This document shows, one piece after another, positions 50,383-58,798 of a stretch of 64,000 bases of DNA. A model generated the notes under the pieces. It searched no databases. It was not told where the DNA came from and saw only the letters and a program-made list of their open reading frames with translations. The stretch comes from Actinoplanes sp. M2I2 (lineage in GTDB: Bacteria; Actinomycetota; Actinomycetes; Mycobacteriales; Micromonosporaceae): NCBI RefSeq assembly GCF_023544445.1, contig NZ_JALPVJ010000015.1:62001-126000 (forward strand). The letters are read 5' to 3'. Position 1 is the stretch's first letter. Every line of letters starts with the position of its first letter. Both the position numbers and the translations under genes were made by a program.

Positions 50383-51564
50383 ATGGAGTTCCGACAGATC
50401 AGCGCGGCGGAGCGCACGGCGACCATGTTCCCGCTGCAGACGTACGCGTTCCTGCCCTCACCGTGGTCCGACGGCGACGAGGCGGCCTATGAGCAGCGCA
50501 TGAGGTTCTTCGAGACGGCGATCAACCTGGTCGCCGAGGAGGATGGCCAGACGTTGGCCTGCGCGGCCTCGTTGCGGATGCGGCAGAACGTGCGGGGCGT
50601 GGTGCACGACATGGCCGGTGTGGCGTCGGTCGCGTCGCATCCGTCCGCGCGGCGCCGAGGGATCGTTCGTGGGGTGCTGGAGCGGCTGCTGCGCCAGGCC
50701 CGCGACGAGGGCAGCACCGTGAGCGCGCTCTACCCGTTCCGGCCGAGCTTCTACGCCCGGTTCGGCTATGTCGGGACGCCGCGCCACCGCATCGCCACGT
50801 TCGCGCCTGAGGGGCTCTCCCATCTGACACGGGCCGAGCTGCCCGGTGAGGTGGAGCGGTTGCCGATGCGGGACGGGTTCGACGAGTGGCTGGGGCTGCG
50901 GGAGCGCCTGCTCGGGGAGCGTCACGGGTTCGCCGTGTACGACGCGACGCGCGCGGCCGAGTTCCGTGATGACAAGCGGTGGGTGGCGGTCGCTCGCGTC
51001 GACGGTGAGGTCGTCGGCGTGGTGGATTACCAGGTGGCGGCGTACGGCGGGGATCTCTACGCTTCTGACCTGCTCACGACCGGGCCGCTGGGGCGGGCCC
51101 TGCTGTTGCAGTTCTTCGGGCGGCACGTCGATCAGGTGGCGCGCGTCCACGTGCGGGTGAGCACCGAGGAGGTGCCCGAGCTGTGGGGCACCGATTTCAC
51201 CGTGACGACTGAGGCCAAGGTCGACCATCCCCGGCACGGTGGGCCGATGGTGCGCGTGCTCGACATGCCGGCGCTGACGGGCACGGCGGTGGGCGCGGGC
51301 GACGTCACGATCGAGATCGTCGACGATCCGCTGGTGGGCGGGCTGTGGCGGCTGGTCGGCGAGGACGGCCGGCTGACGGTGACCAAGGGCACCTCGACCC
51401 CGGCGGCGACGCTCTCGGTGGGTGGGTTCAGCGCCCTGCTGTACGGGGTTCTCGACCCCGTCGAGGTGGTCACACGCGGTCTGGGCCAGGTCGACGGGGC
51501 CGCGGTGGCTTCGCTCACCAGCCTGTTCCCTCGTCGGATGCCGTACATCTGCGCCGACTTCTGA
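50383..51564 (+). CDS. eis: Eis-family GNAT N-acetyltransferase
   Basis: 393 residues with the three-part Eis layout: N-terminal GNAT (about 1-150; VASVASHPSARRRGIVRGVLERLL contains the acetyl-CoA RRRGI loop; PFRPSFYARFGY), second GNAT-like region (about 150-290) and C-terminal SCP2-like domain (about 290-393, TIEIVDDPLVGGLWRL). The last residue is Phe, matching the free C-terminal carboxylate used as catalytic base in Eis. Such enzymes acetylate amines of drugs or peptides; real substrate unknown. ATG at 50383 has GGATGAG close by. The open frame upstream crosses the tRNA genes and is not coding. Confidence 0.88.
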   Translation: MEFRQISAAERTATMFPLQTYAFLPSPWSDGDEAAYEQRMRFFETAINLVAEEDGQTLACAASLRMRQNVRGVVHDMAGVASVASHPSARRRGIVRGVLERLLRQARDEGSTVSALYPFRPSFYARFGYVGTPRHRIATFAPEGLSHLTRAELPGEVERLPMRDGFDEWLGLRERLLGERHGFAVYDATRAAEFRDDKRWVAVARVDGEVVGVVDYQVAAYGGDLYASDLLTTGPLGRALLLQFFGRHVDQVARVHVRVSTEEVPELWGTDFTVTTEAKVDHPRHGGPMVRVLDMPALTGTAVGAGDVTIEIVDDPLVGGLWRLVGEDGRLTVTKGTSTPAATLSVGGFSALLYGVLDPVEVVTRGLGQVDGAAVASLTSLFPRRMPYICADF

Positions 51565-51610
51565 CAGGTCGGGGGCGGCACGAGACGGAGGGGGGCGGGA
51601 TAATCACGGG

Positions 51611-51886
51611 ATGAAGGACGGCTCGATCCTGTCGTACAAGTCCGAGGGTTCCGTGCTGAGCATCTATTCGAAAGGCTCGGTGCTGTCGATCGGGTCGGTG
51701 GGGTCGTCGCTCTCCATCGGGTCCATCGGCTCCAACCTGTCGATCCTGTCGATCGGCTCCTGGCTCTCGATCGGCTCGGTCATGTCGGCCGTCTCGATCG
51801 GGTCGATCATGGCCTGGCGGTCACGCGGCAAGATCCTGGCGGCCCCTCCGGAGGACTTGAAGCGGCTGGCCGCGAAGCGCCGGTAA
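51611..51886 (+). CDS. Small 9-residue-repeat (GSxLSIGSI) protein
   Basis: 91 residues. Residues about 1-70 are nine-residue repeats of the form GS-x-LSIGS-(I/V), e.g. GSVLSIGSV, GSSLSIGSI, GSWLSIGSV; the rest is a basic tail (MAWRSRGKILAAPPEDLKRL). The even spacing of small polar and branched hydrophobic residues suggests a beta-solenoid or a stacked amyloid-like fold. No signal peptide. I recall similar repeat proteins in actinobacteria but know no function. ATG at 51611; ribosome site is weak (GGGGGGCGGG 12 bases before). Lies 46 bases after eis. Confidence 0.65.
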   Translation: MKDGSILSYKSEGSVLSIYSKGSVLSIGSVGSSLSIGSIGSNLSILSIGSWLSIGSVMSAVSIGSIMAWRSRGKILAAPPEDLKRLAAKRR

Positions 51887-52221
51887 CCCGCGCGCGAGCA
51901 CGAACCGGCCACCCGAGCGGGTCGGCCTGGGCGCACCCGAAGGCGGAGGTCGGCCCGAGCCGGGTTGGCCCACCCGAGCCGGGCGGGCCAACGGCGCTGG
52001 ACGGGCAACGGCGCTGGCGGGCCACCCGAGCCCGGCGGGCAACGGAGCTGGGCGGGCCACCCGAGCCGAGCGGGCGCCCACGTGCGCGAGCGGGCCAACC
52101 GAGCCCGGCGGGCCACCCGAGCCGAGCGGGCGCCCACGTGCGCGAGCGGGCCAACCGAACCCGGCGGGCCACCCGAGCCGAACGGGCGCCCACGTGCGCG
52201 AGCTGCGGGCCGGCCGAGGGG
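51887..52221. repeat. GC-rich repeat array with 56-bp units
   Basis: Two 56-bp units (52068-52123 and 52124-52179) differ at a single base, followed by a partial third (52180-52203). Upstream (about 51950-52067) are shorter degenerate pieces of the same CGGGCCACCCGAGCC motif. The array separates the converging repeat-protein and ABC genes; no gene is supported in it. Confidence 0.85.
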
Positions 52222-53928
52222 TCAGTCGCTGCTGTGCCAGGAGTGCCACAGGGCGGCGTACGGGCCGCCCGCGGCCACCAGGGCGTCGTGGGTGCCGACC
52301 TCGATGATGCGGCCGTCCTCCATGACGACGACGCGGTCGGCGTCGTGGGCGGTCTGGAGGCGGTGGGCGATGGCGATGACCGTGCGTTCGTGCAGGACGG
52401 CGGCCAGGGCGCGTTCGGCTGTGCGGGCGGCGGTCGGGTCCAGCAAGGCCGTGGCCTCGTCGAGGATGACCGTGTGGGGGTCGGCCAGCACCACCCGGGC
52501 CAGCGCCAGCTGTTGCGCCTGGGCGCCGTCGGGTGGGTCGTCGCCCAGGTCGCGGTCGAGGTCGTCGGCCCAGTCGGCGCCGACCATCTTGAGGGCCCGG
52601 CGCAGGTCGTCGTCGGGGGCGGTGATCATCAGGTTGTCGCGCAGGGACTCGCGGAAGACGTGGTGCTCCTGGGTCACGAGGACGACCTGGCGGCGCAGCA
52701 CGTCGGGCGGCAGGTCGGCCACCGGCACACCGCCGACGGTCAGCGAGCCGGACGTCGGGCGGTCGACGCCGGCGATCAGGCGGCCCAGCGTCGACTTGCC
52801 GGCGCCGGACAGGCCGACGATCGCCAGCCGCTCGCCGGGGCGCACGGTCAGGTTGACGTCGTGGAGCACGTCGCGGCCCTCGTCGTACGCGTAACGCACC
52901 TCGGTGATCTCGATGCGGTCGTCCGTGGGCAGCGTGGTCGAGGACGGCGGCGCGGCCGGGACCGCGGCCAGGCCCTCGATGCGGGCGAACGACGCGCTGC
53001 TGCTCTGCAGCGACTCGATCCAGATCAGGATCATGTCGAGCGGGCCGACCAGCTGGCGCAGGTAGAGCACCGCGGCGCTGACCGTGCCGAGGGTCACGCG
53101 GCCCTCGAAGAACAGCCAGCCGCCCAGCAGCAGCACCAGCACGCTGGGCACGGCGTACGAGATCTCGACCGACGGGAAGAAGACGCTGCGCAACCCCAGG
53201 GTCCGCAGGCGGGTGCGCCGGGTCTGGGCGATCGCGTCCCGGCCGACCTCGAGGCGGCGCGCGGACAGGTCGAAGGCCTCGATGGTGCGGGCGCCCGCGG
53301 TGGTGGCCGACAGCTCGTCGGCGAGCCGGGAGTTGGCCTCGCCCTCGGTGAGGTACGCCGAGCGGGCGCGGCGCAGATACCACCGGGTGGAGAACCAGAT
53401 GCCGGACAGCCCGAGCACGCCGACGATGCCGAGCAGCGGGTCGAGCACCAGCACCGCGATGATGATGAAGACGATCTGGACGACGCCGATGAAGATGTTG
53501 GGCAGGATGTCGCGCAGCGTGCCGGCCACCGCGTCGACGTCGGTGGTGCCGCGGGCGGCCAGGTCGCCGGCCGGCACCCGTTCGATCACCGCGGCCGGCA
53601 GGGCCAGGGAACGGCGCAGGAAGTTCTCGCGGATGCGCGCGGCGGTGCGCTCGCCGAAGCGGTAGGCGATCGACAACGACTGCCGGGACAGCAGCGTCTG
53701 GGCCACCGCGCAGGCCAGCACGCCCGCGGCGAGTTTGTCGACCGCCTCGGCCCCGCCGCCGGAGGCGACCTCGTCGATGATGCGGCCGAGCAGCCAGGGC
53801 CCGCCCAGGGCGGCCAGCGCGGCCAGCCCGTTCAGGGTCATCATCACCGCGACCGAGCGGCGGTCGGCCGTCACGAGGCGCCAGGCGGCCCGGCCGACCT
53901 GGCGTTGATCGGCAACCGGCAGGTTCAC
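52222..53928 (-). CDS. ABC exporter half-transporter, ATPase with intact Walker motifs
   Basis: 568 residues: six-span ABC transmembrane domain (about 1-310) then an ATPase. Walker A IVGLSGAGKST, Walker B TVILDEATALLD and H-loop IAIAHRL are intact, but the signature is DPPDGAQAQQLALARV rather than LSGGQ. Type IV exporter (MsbA/TM287-288-like). GTG at 53928 overlaps the partner stop by 4 bases (GTGA). Together they form a heterodimer with one working and one dead ATP site. Substrate unknown; drug, peptide or lipid export possible. Confidence 0.9.
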   Translation of the reverse strand: MNLPVADQRQVGRAAWRLVTADRRSVAVMMTLNGLAALAALGGPWLLGRIIDEVASGGGAEAVDKLAAGVLACAVAQTLLSRQSLSIAYRFGERTAARIRENFLRRSLALPAAVIERVPAGDLAARGTTDVDAVAGTLRDILPNIFIGVVQIVFIIIAVLVLDPLLGIVGVLGLSGIWFSTRWYLRRARSAYLTEGEANSRLADELSATTAGARTIEAFDLSARRLEVGRDAIAQTRRTRLRTLGLRSVFFPSVEISYAVPSVLVLLLGGWLFFEGRVTLGTVSAAVLYLRQLVGPLDMILIWIESLQSSSASFARIEGLAAVPAAPPSSTTLPTDDRIEITEVRYAYDEGRDVLHDVNLTVRPGERLAIVGLSGAGKSTLGRLIAGVDRPTSGSLTVGGVPVADLPPDVLRRQVVLVTQEHHVFRESLRDNLMITAPDDDLRRALKMVGADWADDLDRDLGDDPPDGAQAQQLALARVVLADPHTVILDEATALLDPTAARTAERALAAVLHERTVIAIAHRLQTAHDADRVVVMEDGRIIEVGTHDALVAAGGPYAALWHSWHSSD

Positions 53929-55583
53929 TCGTCCTCCCCGAAGACGCGGGTCACCAGGTCGCGGTATCCCGGCGTGGTGGCCAGCAGCTCGCGGTGGGTG
54001 CCGGAGGCGGCGACCCGGCCGTCGACCAGGTAGTGCACGACGTCGGCCCGGTCGAGCAGCACCGGGGACGTGGTGGCCACGACCGTGCCGCGGCCGCGGC
54101 GGGCCGCGCTGAGGCGTTCGGCGATGGCCGCCTCGGTGTGCGCGTCGACGGCCGAGGTCGGCTCGGCGGCCAGCAGCATCTCGGGGTCGGCGTGCACGGC
54201 CCGGGCCAGCCGGACGCGCTGGCGCTGGCCGCCGGAGACGTTGCGCCCGGCCCACTCGATCGGGCGGTCGAGCTCGGCGGCGACGTCGTGGGCGACGGCG
54301 GTGGTGATCGCCGCGCGGACGCGGTCGTCGTCGGGGTCGTCGCGGCCGGCCACCACCTCGCGCAGTTGCCCGGCGAACAGGGCGGCGTCGGGCTCGGCGA
54401 CCAGGATGCGCGACCGGACCTCGCGCTGGGCCACCTGGGCCAGCGGGCGGCCGCCCCAGGTGGCGTCGGTCGGACCGTACGCCCCGAGCCGGTCGATCAC
54501 CCCGGCGGCGTCGGACGGGCGGGCGCCGGCCAGCGCGGTGAGCCGGCCGGGCTCGACGAACACGCCCGACGTGGGGTCGTGCAGCAGCGCCGGGCCGTCG
54601 GGGGCGGGGTCGCCGGACGGGTCGTCGACCGGCAGCCGCAGGAACTCGACCACGCGACGGGCGGAGACCAGCCCGCGGGTCACGTCGAACGAGCAGAAGA
54701 TCAGCACGTTCACCGGGATGACCAGCATGGCCGTGTAGCCGTACACCCCGACCAGCTCACCGACCGAGAGATCGCCGTCGGCGGCCAGCCGGGCCGCGAG
54801 CCAGACGACCACGGCCAGGAACACGACCGGTAGCCCGTCGCCGAGCGCGCCGATCCAGCTGAACGGCCCGCCCACCCGGTAGCCCTGGTCGCGCAGCCGG
54901 GCGGACTCCCGGTCGTAGCGCTCGAGATGGGTCTGTTTGCCGCCGAGACCGTTGAGGATGCGCAGGCCGCCCAGCACGTCGACCAGGCGGGCGTTCACCT
55001 CGCCCTGCTTCTCGCGGTAGTCGAGGCCGGCCCGCTGGCCCCGTTGCAGCAGCGGGCCGACGAACAGCGCCAGCACGGGCACGCCGATCAGCACGACGAA
55101 GGCCAGCATGTGGGAGGTGCGGAACAGCACCACGGCCACCACGCTGATGGCCAGGGTGGCCGCGACGCCGACCCCGCCGACGTTCATCGCCCGGCCGATC
55201 GTCCACACGTCGGAGATGCCGATGGTGACGACCTCGCCCGCGGTGACGCGCCGGGGCAGCGCCGAGCCCAGCCGGGTCGCGTGGGTCATCACCAGGTCGG
55301 CGGTCTGCAGGGCGACGGCCAGGCGCAGCTTGGTCATGCTGCGGTGGCGCATGATGCCGAGGCCCGCGCTGGCCGCGCCGACCACCAGCACGGCCGCGGC
55401 CCAGCCGATCAGCGTGCCGGGCTCACGCGGCGCCAGGCCGTGGTCGATCGCGCGGGAGATCAGCCAGGGCGCGGAGGCCAGGCTGAGAAACCACAACGAT
55501 CCGAAGAGCGCGCCGAGACCCACCCGGCCCTTGTTGCTGCGTCCCAACGACCAGAGAAATCGTGCCGGTCCCCGTATGTCCAC
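53925..55583 (-). CDS. ABC exporter half-transporter, ATPase with degenerate Walker A/B
   Basis: 552 residues. Six-span membrane domain (about 1-300), then an ATPase with canonical signature NVSGGQRQRVRLARAV but Walker A replaced by LAGARPSDAAG (no Lys), Walker B reading MLLAAEPTSAVD (Asp lost) and H-loop His replaced in VVATTSPV. So this subunit supplies the good signature to its partner's Walker site and cannot itself hydrolyse ATP. Start: GTG 55583 preferred; TTG 55601 also possible, neither has an ideal ribosome site. Confidence 0.87.
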   Translation of the reverse strand: MDIRGPARFLWSLGRSNKGRVGLGALFGSLWFLSLASAPWLISRAIDHGLAPREPGTLIGWAAAVLVVGAASAGLGIMRHRSMTKLRLAVALQTADLVMTHATRLGSALPRRVTAGEVVTIGISDVWTIGRAMNVGGVGVAATLAISVVAVVLFRTSHMLAFVVLIGVPVLALFVGPLLQRGQRAGLDYREKQGEVNARLVDVLGGLRILNGLGGKQTHLERYDRESARLRDQGYRVGGPFSWIGALGDGLPVVFLAVVVWLAARLAADGDLSVGELVGVYGYTAMLVIPVNVLIFCSFDVTRGLVSARRVVEFLRLPVDDPSGDPAPDGPALLHDPTSGVFVEPGRLTALAGARPSDAAGVIDRLGAYGPTDATWGGRPLAQVAQREVRSRILVAEPDAALFAGQLREVVAGRDDPDDDRVRAAITTAVAHDVAAELDRPIEWAGRNVSGGQRQRVRLARAVHADPEMLLAAEPTSAVDAHTEAAIAERLSAARRGRGTVVATTSPVLLDRADVVHYLVDGRVAASGTHRELLATTPGYRDLVTRVFGEDE

Positions 55584-55703
55584 GCGGTCATGCTGCCTCA
55601 AACGGGTCGATGAGTGCTGCCCAGTTTCGCCCGGTTGTGGATAACCGCACGGACGGGCGACGCGACCCTCGACCGGCCCGGATGACCATCTAAAGTGGGT
55701 GTA

Positions 55704-56453
55704 TCAGACAGCGGCGGGCAGGTTGGCCGAGCTGAACGCCCGGCCGTCGTCGGTCACCACCGCCGAGTCATATCCGTCGGCCGCCCGCTTGGCCAGCCAG
55801 GCGATGCCGGCCTCCCCCATCGCGAGCGCCGCGGTGGCGTAGGCGTCGGCCACCGACAGGTCCGGCCCGACCACCGTCACCGAGCGCAGCCCCTCGGCCG
55901 GCCGGCCGTTCCGCGGGTTGATCACGTGATCGCCCCGCTCGTACGTTCCCGAGGTCGCCACCGCCCCGTCGTGCAGCGCCAGCACCCAGCTGACCTTGTC
56001 GGCCTCCCACGGGTGCCGGATGCCGACCCGCCACGGCCCGCCGTCGGGGTGGTTGCCGCGCATCCGGATGTCGCCGCCCGCGTTGATGTAGTGGTCGCGC
56101 GAGCCGGCAGCCCGCAGCCGGGCGGCGGCCACCTCGACCGACCAGCCCTTGACGTAGCCGGAGGGGTCGAGGGCGCCGGCCGCGTACGCGTCGAAGTAAC
56201 CGTCCGTATCGCGCCAGAGATCAGCACACGCTTCCAGGACGTGCCGGAAGTCGGCCGAGGCGTCCTCGAGCCGCAGCTCGCCGCGCCCGAACCGGGACAC
56301 CTCGCTGTCGGCCCGATAGGTGCTGAACCGCGCGTCCACCTCGTGCAGCCAGTCGCACACGTCCGTGACGAGCCGGCGCAGCTCGTCGTCGGGCCGGTCC
56401 TCGCCCAGCTCGATGCTGACCGTCGTCCCCATCACGTGTTCGACATGGCGCAC
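55704..56453 (-). CDS. apbE: ApbE, FAD:protein FMN transferase
   Basis: 249 residues. HVMGTTVSIEL at the start, DPSGYVKGWSVE, YINAGGDIRMRG and TSGTYERGDHVINPRNG are the full set of ApbE motifs, the last with the metal/FAD-binding residues. The enzyme attaches FMN to Thr in target proteins. The adjacent FMN-binding protein is its obvious substrate. No signal peptide is visible, so action before or during export of the target must be considered. GTG at 56453, 11 bases after the upstream stop. Confidence 0.93.
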   Translation of the reverse strand: MRHVEHVMGTTVSIELGEDRPDDELRRLVTDVCDWLHEVDARFSTYRADSEVSRFGRGELRLEDASADFRHVLEACADLWRDTDGYFDAYAAGALDPSGYVKGWSVEVAAARLRAAGSRDHYINAGGDIRMRGNHPDGGPWRVGIRHPWEADKVSWVLALHDGAVATSGTYERGDHVINPRNGRPAEGLRSVTVVGPDLSVADAYATAALAMGEAGIAWLAKRAADGYDSAVVTDDGRAFSSANLPAAV

Positions 56454-56464
56454 GGAGCGTGACC

Positions 56465-56974
56465 CTACGCCTTTGCCGCGTCCAGCGCCGCCTGGAGCGA
56501 CTTGACGTAGGACTCGCTGGTGTAGGTGGCGCCGGAGACCGCCGCGACGTCCGCGTTCTGCGCCTCGAGGGTCGACTGCTTGAGGGTCGCGATCGCCGGC
56601 GGATTGATCTTGGCGCTGTCGTTGGCGGTCGGGTAGGTGGCCGCCGCGTCGGTGATCTCGCCGCCCTCGACCCGGATGCTGACCTGGATCTTCCCGTACG
56701 GGTTGGCGGCCGCGCCGCCCTTGAAGACGCCGTCCTTGAGGCCGCTCTTGGGCTTTTCTTCCTTCTTTTCGTCCTTGTTCGCGGCGCCCTCGGTCTTGGC
56801 GCCGGACGCGGCCGGCTTCTTGGACGACGGCTTGGGAGCGGGTGTGCCGCCGGCCAGCTCGGCCGGGGGCGCGGCCACGGCGGGGGCCTCGGGCGGCGTC
56901 ACGCTCAGTCGCACCCCGATGATCAGGGCGGCGCCGGTGAGGGTGCCGACGGCTGCTGCGGTACTGCGTCGCAT
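56465..56974 (-). CDS. Exported FMN-binding domain protein (flavinylation substrate)
   Basis: 169 residues. N-terminal membrane anchor or signal (about 5-25), a Lys/Ala/Pro/Glu-rich linker (about 30-80), then an FMN_bind domain (about 83-165) ending in AAVSGATYTSESYVKSLQ. The SGATxTS motif provides the Thr to which ApbE couples FMN by a phosphoester. ATG at 56974 with AGGAG seven bases before. Between a ferric-reductase-like gene and apbE, all one operon. Confidence 0.93.
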   Translation of the reverse strand: MRRSTAAAVGTLTGAALIIGVRLSVTPPEAPAVAAPPAELAGGTPAPKPSSKKPAASGAKTEGAANKDEKKEEKPKSGLKDGVFKGGAAANPYGKIQVSIRVEGGEITDAAATYPTANDSAKINPPAIATLKQSTLEAQNADVAAVSGATYTSESYVKSLQAALDAAKA

Positions 56975-56988
56975 CGAGAGACTCCTAA

Positions 56989-58635
56989 TCAGAACTCGAA
57001 CGGGTCGAGGTGCAGCTGGCTGTCCGGGACTTCGAGCTCGCGCAGCGTGCCGACCGCGGCCTCGACCAGCCCGGGCGGGCCGCACAGGTAGACGTCGCGG
57101 CGGCTCACGTCCGGCACCAGGCCGAGCAGGCCCTCCGGGGTGAACAGCCGGCGCGGACCGGGATCGTTGCGCCCGCCCACGATGTAGCGGACCCAGGCGT
57201 CCCGCTGCTCGGCGAGCTCCTCGAGCTCACCGCGGAAGACCAGCTCGTCGGGGCGGCCGGCCCGATAGATCACGATGGTGTCGGCCGGCATGTCCTCGAG
57301 CAGGGCCCGGATCGGCGCGATGCCGCTGCCCCCGGCGATCAGCAGGGCTCGGCGCCGGGTGCGACGCTGGGCGGTGAAGACACCGAACGGTCCCTCGGCC
57401 CACACCGGCGTGCCCGGCTTCATCTGGGCCAGGAGCGAGGTGTGCCCGCCGACCGCGGTCACGGTGAGCCGCAGCCACTGGGCGTTGGGCGCGGCCGACA
57501 GCGAGAACGGGTGCGACTGCCACCAGCCGTTGCGGGTCAGGAAGCGCCACCGCATGAACTGGCCGGCCTGGGCGGGCAGCTTGTCGAGGGACTTGCCGTC
57601 GATGTAGATCGAGAACGTGTTGCCGCCCTCGGACACGACCTCGGCGACCTCGAACCGGTGCCGCAGGTTGAGCCACAGCGGCTCGACCAGGCGACCCCAG
57701 ACCAGCGCCGAGATGACCAGCGCGGTCAGGGCCGGCCAGAAGATCGACGCGAACGGGCCGCTGAGGTTGGCGCCGGTCGCGACCTGGTGGCCGTAGCCGA
57801 GCAGCAGGACCAGGTAGCCGGTGAGGTGAATGAGGTGCCACAGCTCGTACGGGAGCCTGGTCTTCGCCGCCCGCATCGAGATCAGGCTGATGACGACCAG
57901 GATGATCGTCGCCGCCGTGGCGCTGAGCATCTCGGGCAGCGTGGTGATGATCGTCCAGCCCTGCTCGACGACGCCGGTCTCGGCCGTGAGCGCGTAGCCG
58001 AAGACGATGAAGACGACGTGCGCGAGCACGAAGAACGTCAGCGAGGTGCCGAGCCAGCGGTGCCAGCGCAGCAGGTCGCGGGCGCCGACCCACTCCTCGA
58101 GCCAGCTGACCCGGCTCATCATCAACAGCTGGATGAAGAGCAGATAACCGCCGATCAGACCGGTGATGCGCCCGGCCGCGAGCATCAGGCTCGCGGTGTC
58201 GCGGACCTCGCCGGCCTGGGTCTCGAAGAGCCAGAGCGCGATGCTGGTGGCCAGGCCCGCGAAGAACAGCAGGACCGTGAGCAGGCGGTTGCCCGAGATG
58301 GCCTCGGCCGGCGGACGGTCGTCGGGGATGGGCGGCTGGGCCGGTCCGGCGGCCTTCCAGCCGGTCGGGTCGGTCTGCGACTCGACGAGGATGTCGCTGC
58401 GGCGGTAAGGATCGTCGCGGTAGGGATCCTCGGGCCAGATCTCCGGCGACGCCGGCTGGAAGCGCTCGTCCTCGTAGCTCTCGTCCTGGTAACGGCCCTG
58501 GGCGGGCGCGCCGTCGGCCGGCCAGCGGTCGTCGTCGTCGGTCGCGGACCGCAGGCCGGCGAAATACTGCGCGTCCTCGTCCGGTTCGTAGCGCTGGTCC
58601 TGGAACGTCTCGAACGTCGGCGGTCCCTGCGCCAT
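56989..58635 (-). CDS. Ferric-reductase-like transmembrane flavoprotein (b-heme + FNR module)
   Basis: 548 residues. Acidic, Tyr/Asp/Arg-rich cytosolic N-terminus (about 1-110). Six or so membrane spans (about 118-310) with His in LRWHRWLG, LAHVVFIVFG, LWHLIHLTGY and GYGHQ, fit for two b hemes. FNR module (about 320-548): FAD motif SHPFSLSAAP, NAD(P)H motif AGGSGIAPIRALLE, CGPPGLVE. It would move electrons from cytosolic NAD(P)H across the membrane, plausibly to the FMN-binding protein outside. ATG 58635 with GAGG before it. Confidence 0.88.
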   Translation of the reverse strand: MAQGPPTFETFQDQRYEPDEDAQYFAGLRSATDDDDRWPADGAPAQGRYQDESYEDERFQPASPEIWPEDPYRDDPYRRSDILVESQTDPTGWKAAGPAQPPIPDDRPPAEAISGNRLLTVLLFFAGLATSIALWLFETQAGEVRDTASLMLAAGRITGLIGGYLLFIQLLMMSRVSWLEEWVGARDLLRWHRWLGTSLTFFVLAHVVFIVFGYALTAETGVVEQGWTIITTLPEMLSATAATIILVVISLISMRAAKTRLPYELWHLIHLTGYLVLLLGYGHQVATGANLSGPFASIFWPALTALVISALVWGRLVEPLWLNLRHRFEVAEVVSEGGNTFSIYIDGKSLDKLPAQAGQFMRWRFLTRNGWWQSHPFSLSAAPNAQWLRLTVTAVGGHTSLLAQMKPGTPVWAEGPFGVFTAQRRTRRRALLIAGGSGIAPIRALLEDMPADTIVIYRAGRPDELVFRGELEELAEQRDAWVRYIVGGRNDPGPRRLFTPEGLLGLVPDVSRRDVYLCGPPGLVEAAVGTLRELEVPDSQLHLDPFEF

Positions 58636-58798
58636 GGTCCTCACCCGTTCAGCGGTCGGTCCGATCGCCTGCCACCCCCGCGGCCGACGTGACGACCCGG
58701 TCTCGGGGAGCCGTCTGGCTGTTGTACGCACCCGGCGGCGCCTTCGCTCAACCGGACGCGGAAATTCTCGGGTCCACGCGGTTGGGTAGGTTCGGCGG

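Noticed and set aside
58636..58798. Cobalamin riboswitch upstream of cobL
   Set aside because: The conserved B12-box core is not present; only short GC hairpins occur.
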